Part shown: in pieces, positions 1 to 9,128 of the stretch
Layout: each line of letters begins with the position of its first letter
Position numbering within the stretch: the first letter of the stretch is position 1
Source: Haloterrigena turkmenica DSM 5511
GTDB lineage: Archaea > Halobacteriota > Halobacteria > Halobacteriales > Natrialbaceae
Direction: 5' to 3'
Assembly (NCBI RefSeq): GCF_000025325.1
Contig: NC_013743.1
Location: forward strand, 310,001-374,000
DNA length: 64,000 bases
Notes under the pieces: model-generated
What the model saw: the letters and a program-made list of their open reading frames with translations, nothing else
Told to the model about the DNA's origin: nothing
Database searches by the model: none
Position numbers and translations under genes: made by a program

Positions 1-695
1 CCGTCTTCGGGCTCATTCTGGGCGGCCGAATCGACCAGATCGCCGGCTTCGACTACATCCTCTTTATCGTGCCCGGACTGGTCGTGCTGGGAGCGATCTC
101 GAACGCCTTCGAGAACGCCTCGTTCTCGATCTTCCACGGGAGATGGAACGAGTACATCCACGAAACGCTGACCTCGCCGCTGTCCTACGCCGAGATGGTC
201 GTCGCCTACGTCGCGGCCAGCGCGGTGCGGGGGCTCATCGTCGGCGTCATCATCGCCGCCGTGGGCCGCCTGTTCGTGCCGATAAGCATCGAGCACGGCC
301 TGTTTCTCGTGGCCACGATGGTCGTCATCACGGCGCTGTTCGCCGGCTGCGGGATCATCGGTGGCCTCGTCGCTCGTGACTTCGACGACCTGACCGTGAT
401 GAACCAGTTCATCCTCCGGCCGCTGGTGTTCTTCGGCGCGGTCTTCTACTCCCTCGAGACGTTCGAGCAGGCGTGGCAGGTCCAGCTCTCGCTGGTGAAC
501 CCGATGGTCTACATGGTCGACAGCGTCCGGTACGGACTGCTGGGCCACTCGGACCTGATCGGCGTCGGTATCCTCCCCGCACCGTACACCGAGTTCGCGC
601 CGCTGTTCGCGCTCGGGGTGCTCACGGCGGCTACCGTCCTCGTGCTGGCGATCGACGTCTACCTGTTCAAGATCGGCTACGGACTGACCGACTGA
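1..695 (+). CDS. ABC-2 type transporter permease, C-terminal part (cut by window edge)
   Basis: The reading frame is already open at the first bases and ends at 695, so the true start lies left of the window. About 230 residues are visible. They form five or six hydrophobic segments with the typical ABC-2 layout: a conserved soluble stretch near residues 25-50 of the visible part (NAFENASFSIFHGR), then paired helices and a late F-G-A-V-F-Y-S segment before the final helix. The family forms the membrane half of an exporter for drugs, polysaccharides or lipids. The ATPase partner would be expected just upstream, outside the window. The substrate cannot be told. Confidence 0.85.
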   Translation, partial: VFGLILGGRIDQIAGFDYILFIVPGLVVLGAISNAFENASFSIFHGRWNEYIHETLTSPLSYAEMVVAYVAASAVRGLIVGVIIAAVGRLFVPISIEHGLFLVATMVVITALFAGCGIIGGLVARDFDDLTVMNQFILRPLVFFGAVFYSLETFEQAWQVQLSLVNPMVYMVDSVRYGLLGHSDLIGVGILPAPYTEFAPLFALGVLTAATVLVLAIDVYLFKIGYGLTD

Positions 696-720
696 CCGCG
701 ATCCGTCGAGTCGTCTGTGA

Positions 721-731
721 TACATTTATTT
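721..731 (+). promoter_or_regulatory. TATA box of the zinc-ribbon membrane protein gene
   Basis: The AT-rich stretch TACATTTATTT stands out in GC-rich sequence and is centred about 28 nt before the ATG at 755. This is the spacing expected for a leaderless archaeal transcript. It supports the ATG at 755 over more upstream in-frame starts. Confidence 0.55.
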
Positions 732-754
732 CCCTGACTGCTCGATGTCGGAAT

Positions 755-1288
755 ATGGAAACCGATCACTGTCCGCACTGCGGTGCCTCGCTCTCGCCGA
801 GCGCGAACTACTGCAGCGAGTGCGGGGAGGCGGTAAACGACGACTCGTGGGGATCCTCGAGCGCGGAGAGTTCGTGGGGCGGCGCCGACGACCGGTCACT
901 GGACGGCGCCGGCGACTCGTCTTGGGACGCCGGCAACCCGTGGAGCGGTTCGAGTCCGGAATACGCGTCGGGTCGCCGACCCGAAGGCGATACGACGCTC
1001 GCGGCGATCACGCACGTGCTCGCGATATTCACGTGGGCTATCGGTCCGCTGATCGTTCTCGTCGCTACCGAGGACCCGTTCGTCGAGGAGAACGCGCGAA
1101 ACGCGTTAAACTGGCAGATCGCGTTCACGATCTATATGACCGTCTCGTTCTTCCTCACCCTCGTCGTCGTCGGCATCGTTCCCCTACTGGTCCTCCCGAT
1201 GGTCGATCTGGTGTTCTGCGTCCTCGCCGCGATCAAGGCCGCCGACGGGGAGGCGTGGTCGTATCCGGCGACCCCCGATATCGTGTGA
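755..1288 (+). CDS. Zinc-ribbon DUF4870-type membrane protein
   Basis: A 177-residue protein in three parts. The N-terminus carries a zinc ribbon with Cys6, Cys9, Cys20 and Cys23 (CPHC and CSEC knuckles). A Ser/Gly/Asp/Trp-rich linker covers residues 26-80. The C-terminal half has three hydrophobic segments and the E-N-A-R-N-A-L-N-W-Q motif of the DUF4870 family. The open frame extends much further upstream (to 473), but that part overlaps the permease and reads as a shadow, so the ATG at 755, preceded by a TATA box, is taken as the start. Function of the family is not established; it is a predicted cytoplasmic-membrane protein. Confidence 0.85.
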   Translation: METDHCPHCGASLSPSANYCSECGEAVNDDSWGSSSAESSWGGADDRSLDGAGDSSWDAGNPWSGSSPEYASGRRPEGDTTLAAITHVLAIFTWAIGPLIVLVATEDPFVEENARNALNWQIAFTIYMTVSFFLTLVVVGIVPLLVLPMVDLVFCVLAAIKAADGEAWSYPATPDIV

Positions 1289-1344
1289 GCGCTGGGGAAC
1301 AACCCGCGTGACCGCGACGCGACGGCTGCGTTCCGCCGGTTCGA

Positions 1345-2148
1345 TCATTCGGCCAGACCGAGGACCTCGTCGCGGACCGAACACAGCGTTCCCAGGTGGT
1401 CGTCGTCGATCTCGCGGAGAGTGACGGCCGGCCGGTCCTCGTAGGCGGTTCGGACCGGACCGATCGGGGCGTTTTCGTCGTCGATTCCGTGCCAAACCGT
1501 CACGTCGTCTGGCAGCGGGAGCGACCAGTCGGCCGCGAGCGCCCGACTCTCGCGGACCGCACCCGATGGCCCGGCCGATAGCCCGACGCGAAAGTCCTGA
1601 CCGACGATGCGGGCGGTCTCGTCGTCTACGGCTCTATCGGTCAACTGGTCGACGACGAATCGATCGCCCCGGAACCGTGCGACGATCGCGCCGAACCGGA
1701 ACGCGATGCCCAGGAGTCTCGGGAACCCCACGAGCGGACCGAACGGCCCTCCGTCGTGTGCCGGAACCGGAGCGCCGATCACGCCGACGTCGGAGACGCG
1801 ATCGGCGTGGTGTGCGGCGACGGCCAGCGCGTAGGGGCCGCCGCCCGAGAACCCGGCGACCGCGACCCACTCGAGTCCCAGGGCGTCGACGAGCGCTCGA
1901 CAGTCTCCGGCCCACGTTTCGAACGTTCCGTCCGGATTCGGATCGGAACGACCGTATCCGGGTCGACTCGGCGCGATTACGCGAACGCCTCGAGCGCGGG
2001 CGGAGTCCGAAAGCAACGCTCCGAGGTGGGACGACCCGGGCGTGCCGTGGTGAAAGATCAGCGGCGCGCCGTCCGGATCGCCGTACGTCGCGAACGACAG
2101 CGTCCGATCGTCGGGAAGCGAGATCGACTCCGACTCGGAAACGACCAT
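1345..2148 (-). CDS. Alpha/beta-hydrolase fold protein
   Basis: A 267-residue single-domain hydrolase. The oxyanion region H-G-T-P-G-S is at residues 34-39 and the nucleophile elbow G-F-S-G-G places the catalytic Ser at 101. A late Asp in W-H-G-I-D-D and a His in D-D-D-H-L complete a plausible triad. A TTG start four codons upstream (2160) is possible, but the ATG at 2148 is preferred. The family includes esterases, haloperoxidase-like and epoxide hydrolases, so the substrate is unknown. It lies convergent with the zinc-ribbon gene and downstream of the reductase gene on the same strand. Confidence 0.85.
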   Translation of the reverse strand: MVVSESESISLPDDRTLSFATYGDPDGAPLIFHHGTPGSSHLGALLSDSARARGVRVIAPSRPGYGRSDPNPDGTFETWAGDCRALVDALGLEWVAVAGFSGGGPYALAVAAHHADRVSDVGVIGAPVPAHDGGPFGPLVGFPRLLGIAFRFGAIVARFRGDRFVVDQLTDRAVDDETARIVGQDFRVGLSAGPSGAVRESRALAADWSLPLPDDVTVWHGIDDENAPIGPVRTAYEDRPAVTLREIDDDHLGTLCSVRDEVLGLAE

Positions 2149-2272
2149 ACGAGATGTCAATATCAGGTACGTATCATCGTTACGAACATCGATAGCGGCG
2201 GCTCGATAGCCGACGCTCGTCTGCGACGGCGACTACTCGAACGGCTATCGTCGACCTCGAGTCGCGTCGCCC

Positions 2273-3289
2273 CTACCCGTCGTACTCGGCGACCTTCACC
2301 AACTGCTTCCCGATGTTCTCGCCCTCAAAGAGCCCGAGGAACGCATCGGGCGCGTTCTCGAAGCCTTCCACGACGTTCTCGCGGTACTGGACGTCGCCGT
2401 TCTGGACGAACTGCGAAAGTCGCTCGAGCGCCTCGCCCCACCGGGGCTGATAGTCGCTGACGAGTAGGCCCTCGACCGTCGCGCGGGTCTCGATGAGTTT
2501 GGCGAGCTTTCGCGGCCCCGTCGGCACCTCGGTCTCGTTGTAGAGGGCGATCTGGCCGCAGACTGCGACGCGGGCGTCGAGGTTCAGCCGGGGCCAGACG
2601 GCGTCCGTGATCGGGCCGCCGACGTTGTCGAAGTAGACGTCGACGCCGTCCGGACAGGCCTCGTCGACCGCGGCCGAGAGGTCGTCGGTCTCCTTGTAGT
2701 TGATCGCGGCGTCGAAGCCCAGCTCCTCGGTGAGCCACTCGATCTTCGCCTCGCTGCCGGCGGTGCCGACGACTCGAGCCCCCGAGAGACGAGCGAGTTG
2801 GCCGACGACGGAGCCGACCGCGCCCGCGGCCGCGGAGACGACGACGGTGTCGCCGGGTTTCGGATCGCCGACGTCGTTCAGGCCCCAGTAGGCCGTCACG
2901 CCGGGCATCCCGAGAACGCCCAGCGCCGTCGAGATCGGTCCGTGATCGGGGTTCACCGGCTGGAGTTCGTTCGCGTCCGCGACGGCGTGTTCCGCCCAGA
3001 GGAGGTCGCCGGTGACGATGTCGCCCGCCGAGAACTGGCCGGCGTTAGACTCGAGGACTTCGCCAACGACGCTCGCTCGCATCGGGTCGCCGACGTCCCA
3101 CGGCTCGGCGTACGACTCCGCGTCGCGCATCCGCCCGCGCATGTACGGGTCGACGGACTGGTAGAGCGTCTTCACGAGCACCTCGCCGTTGTCGGGTTCG
3201 GGGCGGTCGACGGTGACGAGTTCGAAGTTCTCCGACGTCGGTTCGCCGACGGGACGACTGGCAAGTCGCCACTGTCTGGTCTCTGCCAT
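2273..3289 (-). CDS. NADP-dependent medium-chain oxidoreductase (2-alkenal/curcumin reductase type)
   Basis: A 338-residue zinc-less MDR protein. It has the family N-terminus (R-P-V-G-E-P, Y-Q-S-V-D-P-Y-M-R-G-R-M), the nucleotide-binding loop A-A-A-G-A-V-G-S-V-V-G-Q in the middle, and a C-terminal E-N-I-G-K-Q-L-V motif. These match NADP-dependent double-bond reductases such as YncB/CurA and leukotriene B4 dehydrogenase-like enzymes, which reduce alpha,beta-unsaturated carbonyls. The natural substrate is not predictable. The ATG at 3289 follows directly from the conserved N-terminus. The hydrolase gene follows 124 bp downstream on the same strand. Confidence 0.9.
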   Translation of the reverse strand: MAETRQWRLASRPVGEPTSENFELVTVDRPEPDNGEVLVKTLYQSVDPYMRGRMRDAESYAEPWDVGDPMRASVVGEVLESNAGQFSAGDIVTGDLLWAEHAVADANELQPVNPDHGPISTALGVLGMPGVTAYWGLNDVGDPKPGDTVVVSAAAGAVGSVVGQLARLSGARVVGTAGSEAKIEWLTEELGFDAAINYKETDDLSAAVDEACPDGVDVYFDNVGGPITDAVWPRLNLDARVAVCGQIALYNETEVPTGPRKLAKLIETRATVEGLLVSDYQPRWGEALERLSQFVQNGDVQYRENVVEGFENAPDAFLGLFEGENIGKQLVKVAEYDG

Positions 3290-3435
3290 ACGCCTACGAG
3301 GGCGGGCCGACGGGTGAACGTTGGGCTCCCGGAAGGCGACGAACGGTCCCGATCGTCGATCCGAACGCGAGGCCGGCGCGGCCGCGGATGCCAGCGAGTC
3401 GAACCTTTTTGGTCGCCGTTCGTGTACGTCTCGGT

Positions 3436-4140
3436 ATGGAATCCCCTCGAGACACGCTCGAGACCCTGCTCGCCGGCAACGAGCGCCACGTCGAGGCGCT
3501 GCCCGAGGACTACTTCGCGGAGGTTCAGACGGGCCAGCACCCGACCGTCGTCGCGATCTGCTGTTCGGACTCGCGGGTCTCTCACGAGGGCATGTGGGGG
3601 ATCGATCGGCCGGGCGCGGTCTTCACGCCGAGCAACATCGGCAACCAGATCTGGGACGAGGACGACGGCGAGCGGATCGTCGACGGCGGCGTCCTCTACC
3701 CGATCCACCACACCGGTACCGACGTCGTGGTCGTCGTCGGCCACACCGGTTGCGGGGCCGTCACCGCGGCTTACCACGTCGTGACCGGCGAGGAGCCGCC
3801 GGGACCGCAGGGCGTCGACAAGTGGGTCGATCAGCTCGTGCCCGTCATCGAGGAGGCGCTCGAGAGCGGACTGATCGACACCGACGCGGACGAGGAGCGG
3901 GTGATCAACCAGCTCGTCGAGTACAACGTCGACTACCAGGTGCGATCGCTCACGGAGGCCGACGAGATTCCGGACGACGTCACCGTCTACGGCTTCGTCT
4001 ACGACTTCCAGGGCGTCTACGGCGATGAACCCGGACGGACGTACCTCGTCTCCGTCGACGGAGAGACCGACCCCGACGCGCTCGCCGGTCTCGCGCCCGA
4101 GGGGTACGAGGCGACGGCTCGCAGTTTGTTCCACCAGTAG
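3436..4140 (+). CDS. Beta-class carbonic anhydrase
   Basis: A 234-residue enzyme that interconverts CO2 and bicarbonate in the cytoplasm. The zinc-binding and catalytic signatures are plain: C43-S-D45-S-R47 and H103-x-x-C106. The frame stays open to 3388, but the ATG at 3436 gives the normal N-terminus for the family. A T-rich stretch (CCTTTTTGG, about 3403-3411) could be the TATA element of a leaderless transcript. The gene lies beside a TRIC channel gene and the DAB bicarbonate pump, which suggests a role in handling inorganic carbon; that link is inferred from position only. Confidence 0.92.
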   Translation: MESPRDTLETLLAGNERHVEALPEDYFAEVQTGQHPTVVAICCSDSRVSHEGMWGIDRPGAVFTPSNIGNQIWDEDDGERIVDGGVLYPIHHTGTDVVVVVGHTGCGAVTAAYHVVTGEEPPGPQGVDKWVDQLVPVIEEALESGLIDTDADEERVINQLVEYNVDYQVRSLTEADEIPDDVTVYGFVYDFQGVYGDEPGRTYLVSVDGETDPDALAGLAPEGYEATARSLFHQ

Positions 4141-4187
4141 TCCCGTCACTCGGGACCAGTTCCACGGCTCTCACGCCTGGGACTGGT

Positions 4188-4844
4188 TTAGTGCTCGACC
4201 AGTCCTAACCCCTGTATCGTCGGCAGATTCCAGTCGTACGTGACCGCAGCTAACCGCGTTACCACGGTCACAACCGCACAGATTCCAGCAGCGGTGTTCC
4301 CGGAGACGCCGACGGTCGCCGCCACAAAGTACACACTCCCGCCCAGCACCGCACAGCTCGCGTAGAAATCGTCGAACAGGATGAACGGAGAGCGATCCAG
4401 AAGGATGTCGGCGAACGCACCGCCACCCACCGCGTTGATCGTCGCGATGGCGATGACGCCGAACACCGAAACGCCCGCTTCGGTTGCGACGATCGCACCG
4501 GTCGTCGTAAACGCGGCGAGTCCGATTGCGTCCGCGACCAGCGTGATCGGATGCGTGTCCGGCGTCGTGAGGACGACGCTCAGTGCGATCGCTAACCCGA
4601 CTCCGAGCAGTCCCAGACCGATTTCGATCGGGGACTGAAGCGCTAACGGAACCCGCGTCACGAGGATGTCGCGCGTCGCTCCGCCGGCGAACGCCATCGC
4701 CAACCCGACGATAGTGATTCCGAGCACGTCGAACTCCTCGCGGATCGCCTTCGATGAGCCGACGAGGGCGAACGCGATCAACCCGATCGTGTTCATCACT
4801 GCGAACGGATCGCCGAACAGCGCTGCGAGGAGACTCTGCCCCAT
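4188..4844 (-). CDS. TRIC/UPF0126 family membrane channel-like protein
   Basis: A 218-residue integral membrane protein with about seven hydrophobic segments and two homologous halves. It shows the family glycine motifs A-F-A-G-G-A-T-R-D (around residue 55) and V-G-G-G-A-F-A-D (around residue 140). Prokaryotic members form trimeric cation-permeable channels related to the eukaryotic TRIC proteins. It lies between carbonic anhydrase and dabA. On the minus strand it is 139 bp downstream of dabA, so it could be read through from the dab operon or counterbalance charge during bicarbonate uptake; both are speculation. Confidence 0.85.
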   Translation of the reverse strand: MGQSLLAALFGDPFAVMNTIGLIAFALVGSSKAIREEFDVLGITIVGLAMAFAGGATRDILVTRVPLALQSPIEIGLGLLGVGLAIALSVVLTTPDTHPITLVADAIGLAAFTTTGAIVATEAGVSVFGVIAIATINAVGGGAFADILLDRSPFILFDDFYASCAVLGGSVYFVAATVGVSGNTAAGICAVVTVVTRLAAVTYDWNLPTIQGLGLVEH

Positions 4845-4983
4845 TGCACGCCCCTAATAGAACGGGTCTCTTGAGTGCTCCGAGACGACCTCTCGCACGG
4901 TCAACCGGACCCGAACCGCGCCGTTCGCAACGGTGTCTGCGGCATCGTGCCGGAACGGTGTGCGATCGATCGCCAGTCGAGCC

Positions 4984-7497
4984 TCAGTCGTCGTCCGCCG
5001 TCTGCGGGACCGGCGCGGGCTCGGTCTCCGGTTCCGGCGTCGCCTCGGCCTCGACCTCGACCTCGGCCTCTGTCGCCCACTCGAGGTCGCCGGCGTACTG
5101 GAAGACGGCGTTGTCCTGCTCGGGGTCCACGACCGTCAGGTCGCCGATCCAGCCGTTGTCGAGCAGCGTGCGCACGTCCCCGTGCTTACGGAGGATCTCG
5201 GTCACGCGATCGACCGGCGCGTGGATCACGGCTGTCAACCGCAGCGGCTGGTGGTACGGCTGGTCGTCGTCGACCTTCAGCGACTGGAGCGGCAGACCGG
5301 TCATCAGGTCCCCGCCGTTGCCCTGCAGGACGCCGACGTTGCCGATCGGGTTCTGGGTGATCTTCGAGCCGCTGCCGTAGACCGCGTTGTCGACGGTCGC
5401 GAAGTAGTACTGGTTGTTGATCCACTGGGTGACGACCAGCGGCCCGGTGAAGATCGCCTCGAGCGCGTCCCCGTCCGGATCGGTCGTCCAGTCGTAGGAG
5501 TGGAGGAACGCGCGCCCGTCGAGGTTCCGATCTTCGGTCAGTTCGCGGGGACCGATGACGAACGAGGCGTTGCCGGCCAGCCCCCACTCGGGGCGGGCCT
5601 CGGCCCAGTCGGCCGCCTTGCGTTCGACTTCGCCGACCGCGTCGTCGCCCGCCGACGCGGTGCGTTCGGCCGCGGAATCGGCGCGAGCCGCCTCGAGGTC
5701 CGCGCGGAGGGACGCGAGGTCCTCGCGATGGCTCTCTGGCACCGCATTGTCGAACAGTTCGATCTCGTCGGTCGTCGTGTTGTGCTCGCCCGCGAGGAAG
5801 ACGGTGTCCTCGGGGACGTCGATCCCGCGCTCGCACAGTTCGGCCCGCACGTCCTCGTCGTTACAGATCTCGGCGAGCACGCGGGCGTTCGGGCCGCCCG
5901 GGTTCCCCGCGCAGGCCCCGCAGTCGAGACTCGAGTCGAAGGGGTTGTTCGTCGTCTCGCTGGCGTGGCCCGCGAAGACGACCAGGCGGGCGAACTCCGT
6001 CCACCCCATGAGTTCGAAGGCCGTCGCGGCGTACTCGACTTTCTCCTCGAGGGTCATCCCCTGCGGAAGGGCGTGGTCGGCGTGGCCGTGGTCGTCGTAC
6101 GCGTCGTAGTCGACGGCCGGGGAGGCGGCCTCGTGGTAGCCCGGCACGCGCTCCTCGACGGCGCGCTCGAGCGCGGCGATCGCCGAGGGCGACAGCGTCC
6201 GCGCGGCCATCGCCGAGCCGTAGGCGCTGCCGGCGCCCTCGACGAACGTGAACGCGGCGACGACGTTGCTCTTGAGCGTCGTGAAGTGGTTGCGTACCGC
6301 GCTCGCCACCCCGGTCCATCGGCCGCGGGTCGTCGCCGCGTCGCTCTCCTCGTCGGGCCGGTCGACGACGCGGTGCTGCGGGTCGACGATCGGCGGACAG
6401 GCGTCCGTCTCGGCGTGCGAGTCGTGCTTCCGATGGCGCATCGGAACCCCGAAAAAGCCCGCGTAGCCGTGGGTCTCGTAGGGGCCCTGGGCCTCGATGT
6501 GGCGGCGGATCACCTCCGAGCGGGTATCGATGCAGAACACGAGCTGTGCGGCCGGTCGCTCCCCGTCGTCGGCCTCGGACGGGTCCGTCACCGAGTCGTC
6601 GATCTCCTCGAGGAGGTGCTCGCGGTAGCTGCGTTCCCACGCGGTCAGCCAGATCTCGGGCAGGGGGACCTCGCCGTCGGCGTCGCTCGCGTCGACGGTC
6701 ACGGCGGTGGCGGCGGTCGTCGCGTCGTCCGTACTGCCGTCGTCGACCGCCTCGGGATCGATCGGCGCGTCCAGCAGGTCGGCCAGCGTCAGCCGCACCG
6801 CCAGATACTCCGGCAGCGTGATCGGGTACTGCTCCTGCCACGCGTTGGCGTCGGCGTCGGTCCGCTGCTTGATGAACCCGCTCCAGCCCGGGAGCGCGGC
6901 GAGGTGGTGCTCGAGGACGTCCATCAAGCGACTGTCAGGGTAGTCGCTCAGCGCCGCCTCGAGCGCCTCGGTCGCCGTCTCGGGAAGATCGTCGGGGTCG
7001 TCACAGCCGGGCACGTCGCCGTCGTGGGGAGCCATCTCGCGCCAGGCGGCGTAGAACCCCGCCTCGCGGTTCGGCATCGACCACTTCGCCCGTCCCTGAT
7101 CGAGGAAGGCCGCGAGCCACTTCGTCAGCACGCGGTCGACGGCCGCGGTCGCGTCGTCGGTCTCGGTGCCGCGCTCCGCCTCGGTTTCGGCCATCTCGTC
7201 CAGAAGCGTCTCGGGGTCCCGGTCGATGCCGCGGGCCTCGAGTTCCGCCCGCAGCGCGTCGGGATCGATCCGGCCGGTCTCCCACGCTCGGCGGAAGACC
7301 GACGGATGCGGGTAGCCGCGACCGCCGAACAGGCGTTCGCCCTCCGCGATGGCTTCGTGGAACGGCTCGTCCTCGAACCCCGAGAGGGGGTTGGCCGTGA
7401 CGAACGAGTGCAGCGGCCAGACCGAGCCGATGCGCTCTGCCGCGCGGTCGATACACTCCTCGATGCGACGACGGTCGTCGGTTTCCTTACGCGTCAT
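4984..7497 (-). CDS. dabA: DabA, inorganic-carbon pump subunit (DUF2309/UPF0753)
   Basis: An 837-residue protein of the DUF2309 family. It is the carbonic-anhydrase-like subunit of the DAB pump, which converts CO2 to bicarbonate vectorially using the cation gradient through DabB. The four residues known to form the zinc site are visible: C322 and D324 in F-C-I-D-T-R-S-E, H511 in F-A-G-H-A-S-E, and C526 in L-D-C-G-A-C. The length is normal for the family. Acidic haloarchaeal insertions occur near 250-275 and 600-625. Its first 11 nt overlap the end of dabB, which is strong evidence for translational coupling in one operon. Confidence 0.93.
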   Translation of the reverse strand: MTRKETDDRRRIEECIDRAAERIGSVWPLHSFVTANPLSGFEDEPFHEAIAEGERLFGGRGYPHPSVFRRAWETGRIDPDALRAELEARGIDRDPETLLDEMAETEAERGTETDDATAAVDRVLTKWLAAFLDQGRAKWSMPNREAGFYAAWREMAPHDGDVPGCDDPDDLPETATEALEAALSDYPDSRLMDVLEHHLAALPGWSGFIKQRTDADANAWQEQYPITLPEYLAVRLTLADLLDAPIDPEAVDDGSTDDATTAATAVTVDASDADGEVPLPEIWLTAWERSYREHLLEEIDDSVTDPSEADDGERPAAQLVFCIDTRSEVIRRHIEAQGPYETHGYAGFFGVPMRHRKHDSHAETDACPPIVDPQHRVVDRPDEESDAATTRGRWTGVASAVRNHFTTLKSNVVAAFTFVEGAGSAYGSAMAARTLSPSAIAALERAVEERVPGYHEAASPAVDYDAYDDHGHADHALPQGMTLEEKVEYAATAFELMGWTEFARLVVFAGHASETTNNPFDSSLDCGACAGNPGGPNARVLAEICNDEDVRAELCERGIDVPEDTVFLAGEHNTTTDEIELFDNAVPESHREDLASLRADLEAARADSAAERTASAGDDAVGEVERKAADWAEARPEWGLAGNASFVIGPRELTEDRNLDGRAFLHSYDWTTDPDGDALEAIFTGPLVVTQWINNQYYFATVDNAVYGSGSKITQNPIGNVGVLQGNGGDLMTGLPLQSLKVDDDQPYHQPLRLTAVIHAPVDRVTEILRKHGDVRTLLDNGWIGDLTVVDPEQDNAVFQYAGDLEWATEAEVEVEAEATPEPETEPAPVPQTADDD

Positions 7498-8986
7498 TGT
7501 AGTCCTCCTTGTCGGTGAGCACGGTGTTCGGATCGGGTTGGGAGAGGTTCAAAAGCGAGACGTAGAGGCGCTTGCTCGAGCGGTACCAGCCGAGTTCGGC
7601 CACGAGGTAGGCGCCGACGAACAGGGCGACGACGAGGTAGTGGGCGACGGTCATCTCCGTCGAGACGTGGGTCATCGGCACGCCCGACAGCATCGTCGAA
7701 ACGGCGTTGAACGCGATGGCGTAGCCGCTGATCGCGGTCAGGACGACCAGCGGGGCGCTGACGAACCTGACCGACGCCGGCAGGGTCGAGCGCCGAAGAA
7801 TGTCCCGTGCCGCGGTCAGCGTCGTCAGGACCACGACCAGCGTCAGGATGGTCCCGCTGTTCAACTCGAGGCTCGTCGCCTTCCCGGTGAGGACGCCGAA
7901 CAGGACGCCGCCGCCGACGGCGGTCGCCAGACTGACGGCGATCCCGGAGAAGCCGAGATGCGTGTCTTTCCCGTCTTTCGGCACCGCTTGCTCGACGGCG
8001 GCGCCCGACGAGAGGAAGAGGTACGCCTTGTAGAAGCCGTGGAGGACGAGGTGGGCGATCGCCGCGGCGAAGAAGCCGAGGCCGCACTGCAGTATCATAA
8101 AGCCCATCTGGGCGATGGTCGAGCAGCCCAGCTTGCGTTTGACGTCCGTCTGGACGAGGATCATCGCCTGTCCGAGGAGGGCGCTGACGGCGCCGAGCAG
8201 AACGACGAACGACATGATGGCGAGATGGTCGGCGACCACCGGAGCGAACCTGGTTAGCAGGACCCCGCCCGCGTTGACGAACCCGGCGTGCATCAGGGCC
8301 GACGCCGGCGTCGGCGCCGTCATCGACGACAGCAGCCAGTTGTGGAAGGGGAACAGGGCCGACTGGATGATCGCCGCGAGGACGATCCCGCCGGCGGCGA
8401 CGAGGCCGACCGTCCGCGAGACGCCCTCGAGGGCGCCGAAGATGCCGGTGAGGGTGGTCGCGCCCGTCGCCCAGGCGAGGAGGGCCAGCGAGGCGGCCAG
8501 CAGGCCGCTGCTGGCGAGGAAGTACCGACGAGCGAGGGCGGACGCGGCCCGCGCCTGCTCCCACTCGCGGACGTGACCGATGAGCGACGCCATGAGCAGC
8601 CCCATCGCCAGCCACGCCGCCGCGAACAGCGCGACGTGGTTCGCCGCGGTCAGCGTCATGACGACGAGCGTGAACCCGAGAACGCGGTAGTAGAACCGAT
8701 CGATGTGGCGGTCCCCGGCCATGTAGCGCCGGGAGTAGCTGTGGACGATCCCGCTGAAGAAGGTCACCACGACCCACATCACCGCGGTCAATCCGTCGAC
8801 GCGCAGCGCGCTCGAAAACTCCCACCCGGCACCGTTCCGGGCCGCCAGCGCGAGTACCCCCAGACTGAGGGCGAACAGCGCCCAGACCGTCCACGTCGAC
8901 GCTCGGGGAACGACCGAGGTCGATGGCGTCGGTTCGGAGAGTTGTGCGACGGCGTCGTCGGATGTGGGTGCACTTTCGTCGGTCAT
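7487..8986 (-). CDS. dabB: DabB, proton-conducting membrane subunit (NuoL/MrpA-like)
   Basis: A 499-residue polytopic membrane protein with the proton-conducting fold of complex I subunit 5 and Mrp antiporters. Family motifs include H-S-Y-S-R-R-Y-M (around 75), the segment P-F-H-N-W-L-L-S-S-M-T-A-P-T-P-A-S-A-L-M-H, and D-V-K-R-K-L-G-C-S-T-I-A-Q-M-G. Complex I genes are absent here and dabA follows, so this is the DAB partner that powers CO2/bicarbonate uptake. The frame is open to 9190, but the ATG at 8986 is chosen because the extra stretch would contain the promoter and palindrome at 9084-9128. Confidence 0.92.
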   Translation of the reverse strand: MTDESAPTSDDAVAQLSEPTPSTSVVPRASTWTVWALFALSLGVLALAARNGAGWEFSSALRVDGLTAVMWVVVTFFSGIVHSYSRRYMAGDRHIDRFYYRVLGFTLVVMTLTAANHVALFAAAWLAMGLLMASLIGHVREWEQARAASALARRYFLASSGLLAASLALLAWATGATTLTGIFGALEGVSRTVGLVAAGGIVLAAIIQSALFPFHNWLLSSMTAPTPASALMHAGFVNAGGVLLTRFAPVVADHLAIMSFVVLLGAVSALLGQAMILVQTDVKRKLGCSTIAQMGFMILQCGLGFFAAAIAHLVLHGFYKAYLFLSSGAAVEQAVPKDGKDTHLGFSGIAVSLATAVGGGVLFGVLTGKATSLELNSGTILTLVVVLTTLTAARDILRRSTLPASVRFVSAPLVVLTAISGYAIAFNAVSTMLSGVPMTHVSTEMTVAHYLVVALFVGAYLVAELGWYRSSKRLYVSLLNLSQPDPNTVLTDKEDYNDA

Positions 8987-9095
8987 GCTTCGATTTCGCG
9001 CTCGACCAGCACGGGATCGCGGCCGGATCGCGCCGAATCGCTTCCGGCAACACTTGCGCCGCCGGTCGTCTTCACCCAATATACGAACAGACTGG

Positions 9096-9104
9096 TTATT
9101 ATAG
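9096..9104 (-). promoter_or_regulatory. Probable TATA box of dabBA
   Basis: On the minus strand this reads CTATAATAA. A start about 25 nt downstream (near 9070) would give dabB a leader of roughly 85 nt. It lies 10 nt downstream of the palindrome at 9114-9128. Confidence 0.5.
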
Positions 9105-9113
9105 CCTTTGGTT

Positions 9114-9128
9114 CGAACAAATTGTTCG
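9114..9128. promoter_or_regulatory. 15-bp palindrome CGAACAA-A-TTGTTCG, candidate regulator site of dabBA
   Basis: A perfect 7-1-7 inverted repeat next to the TATA element. A further half-site, CGAACAG, lies at 9084-9090, exactly 30 bp away (about three helical turns) on the other side of the TATA box. Lrp/AsnC proteins bind short imperfect palindromes in phased arrays, and an lrp-like gene is next door. Binding by that protein is inference. Confidence 0.45.

Noticed and set aside
4933-7518. An 861-codon open frame on the plus strand opposite dabA
   Set aside because: It mirrors dabA on the other strand, gives a Val/Arg/Gly-rich translation without known motifs, and arises from high-GC codon bias; dabA has clear zinc-site residues.
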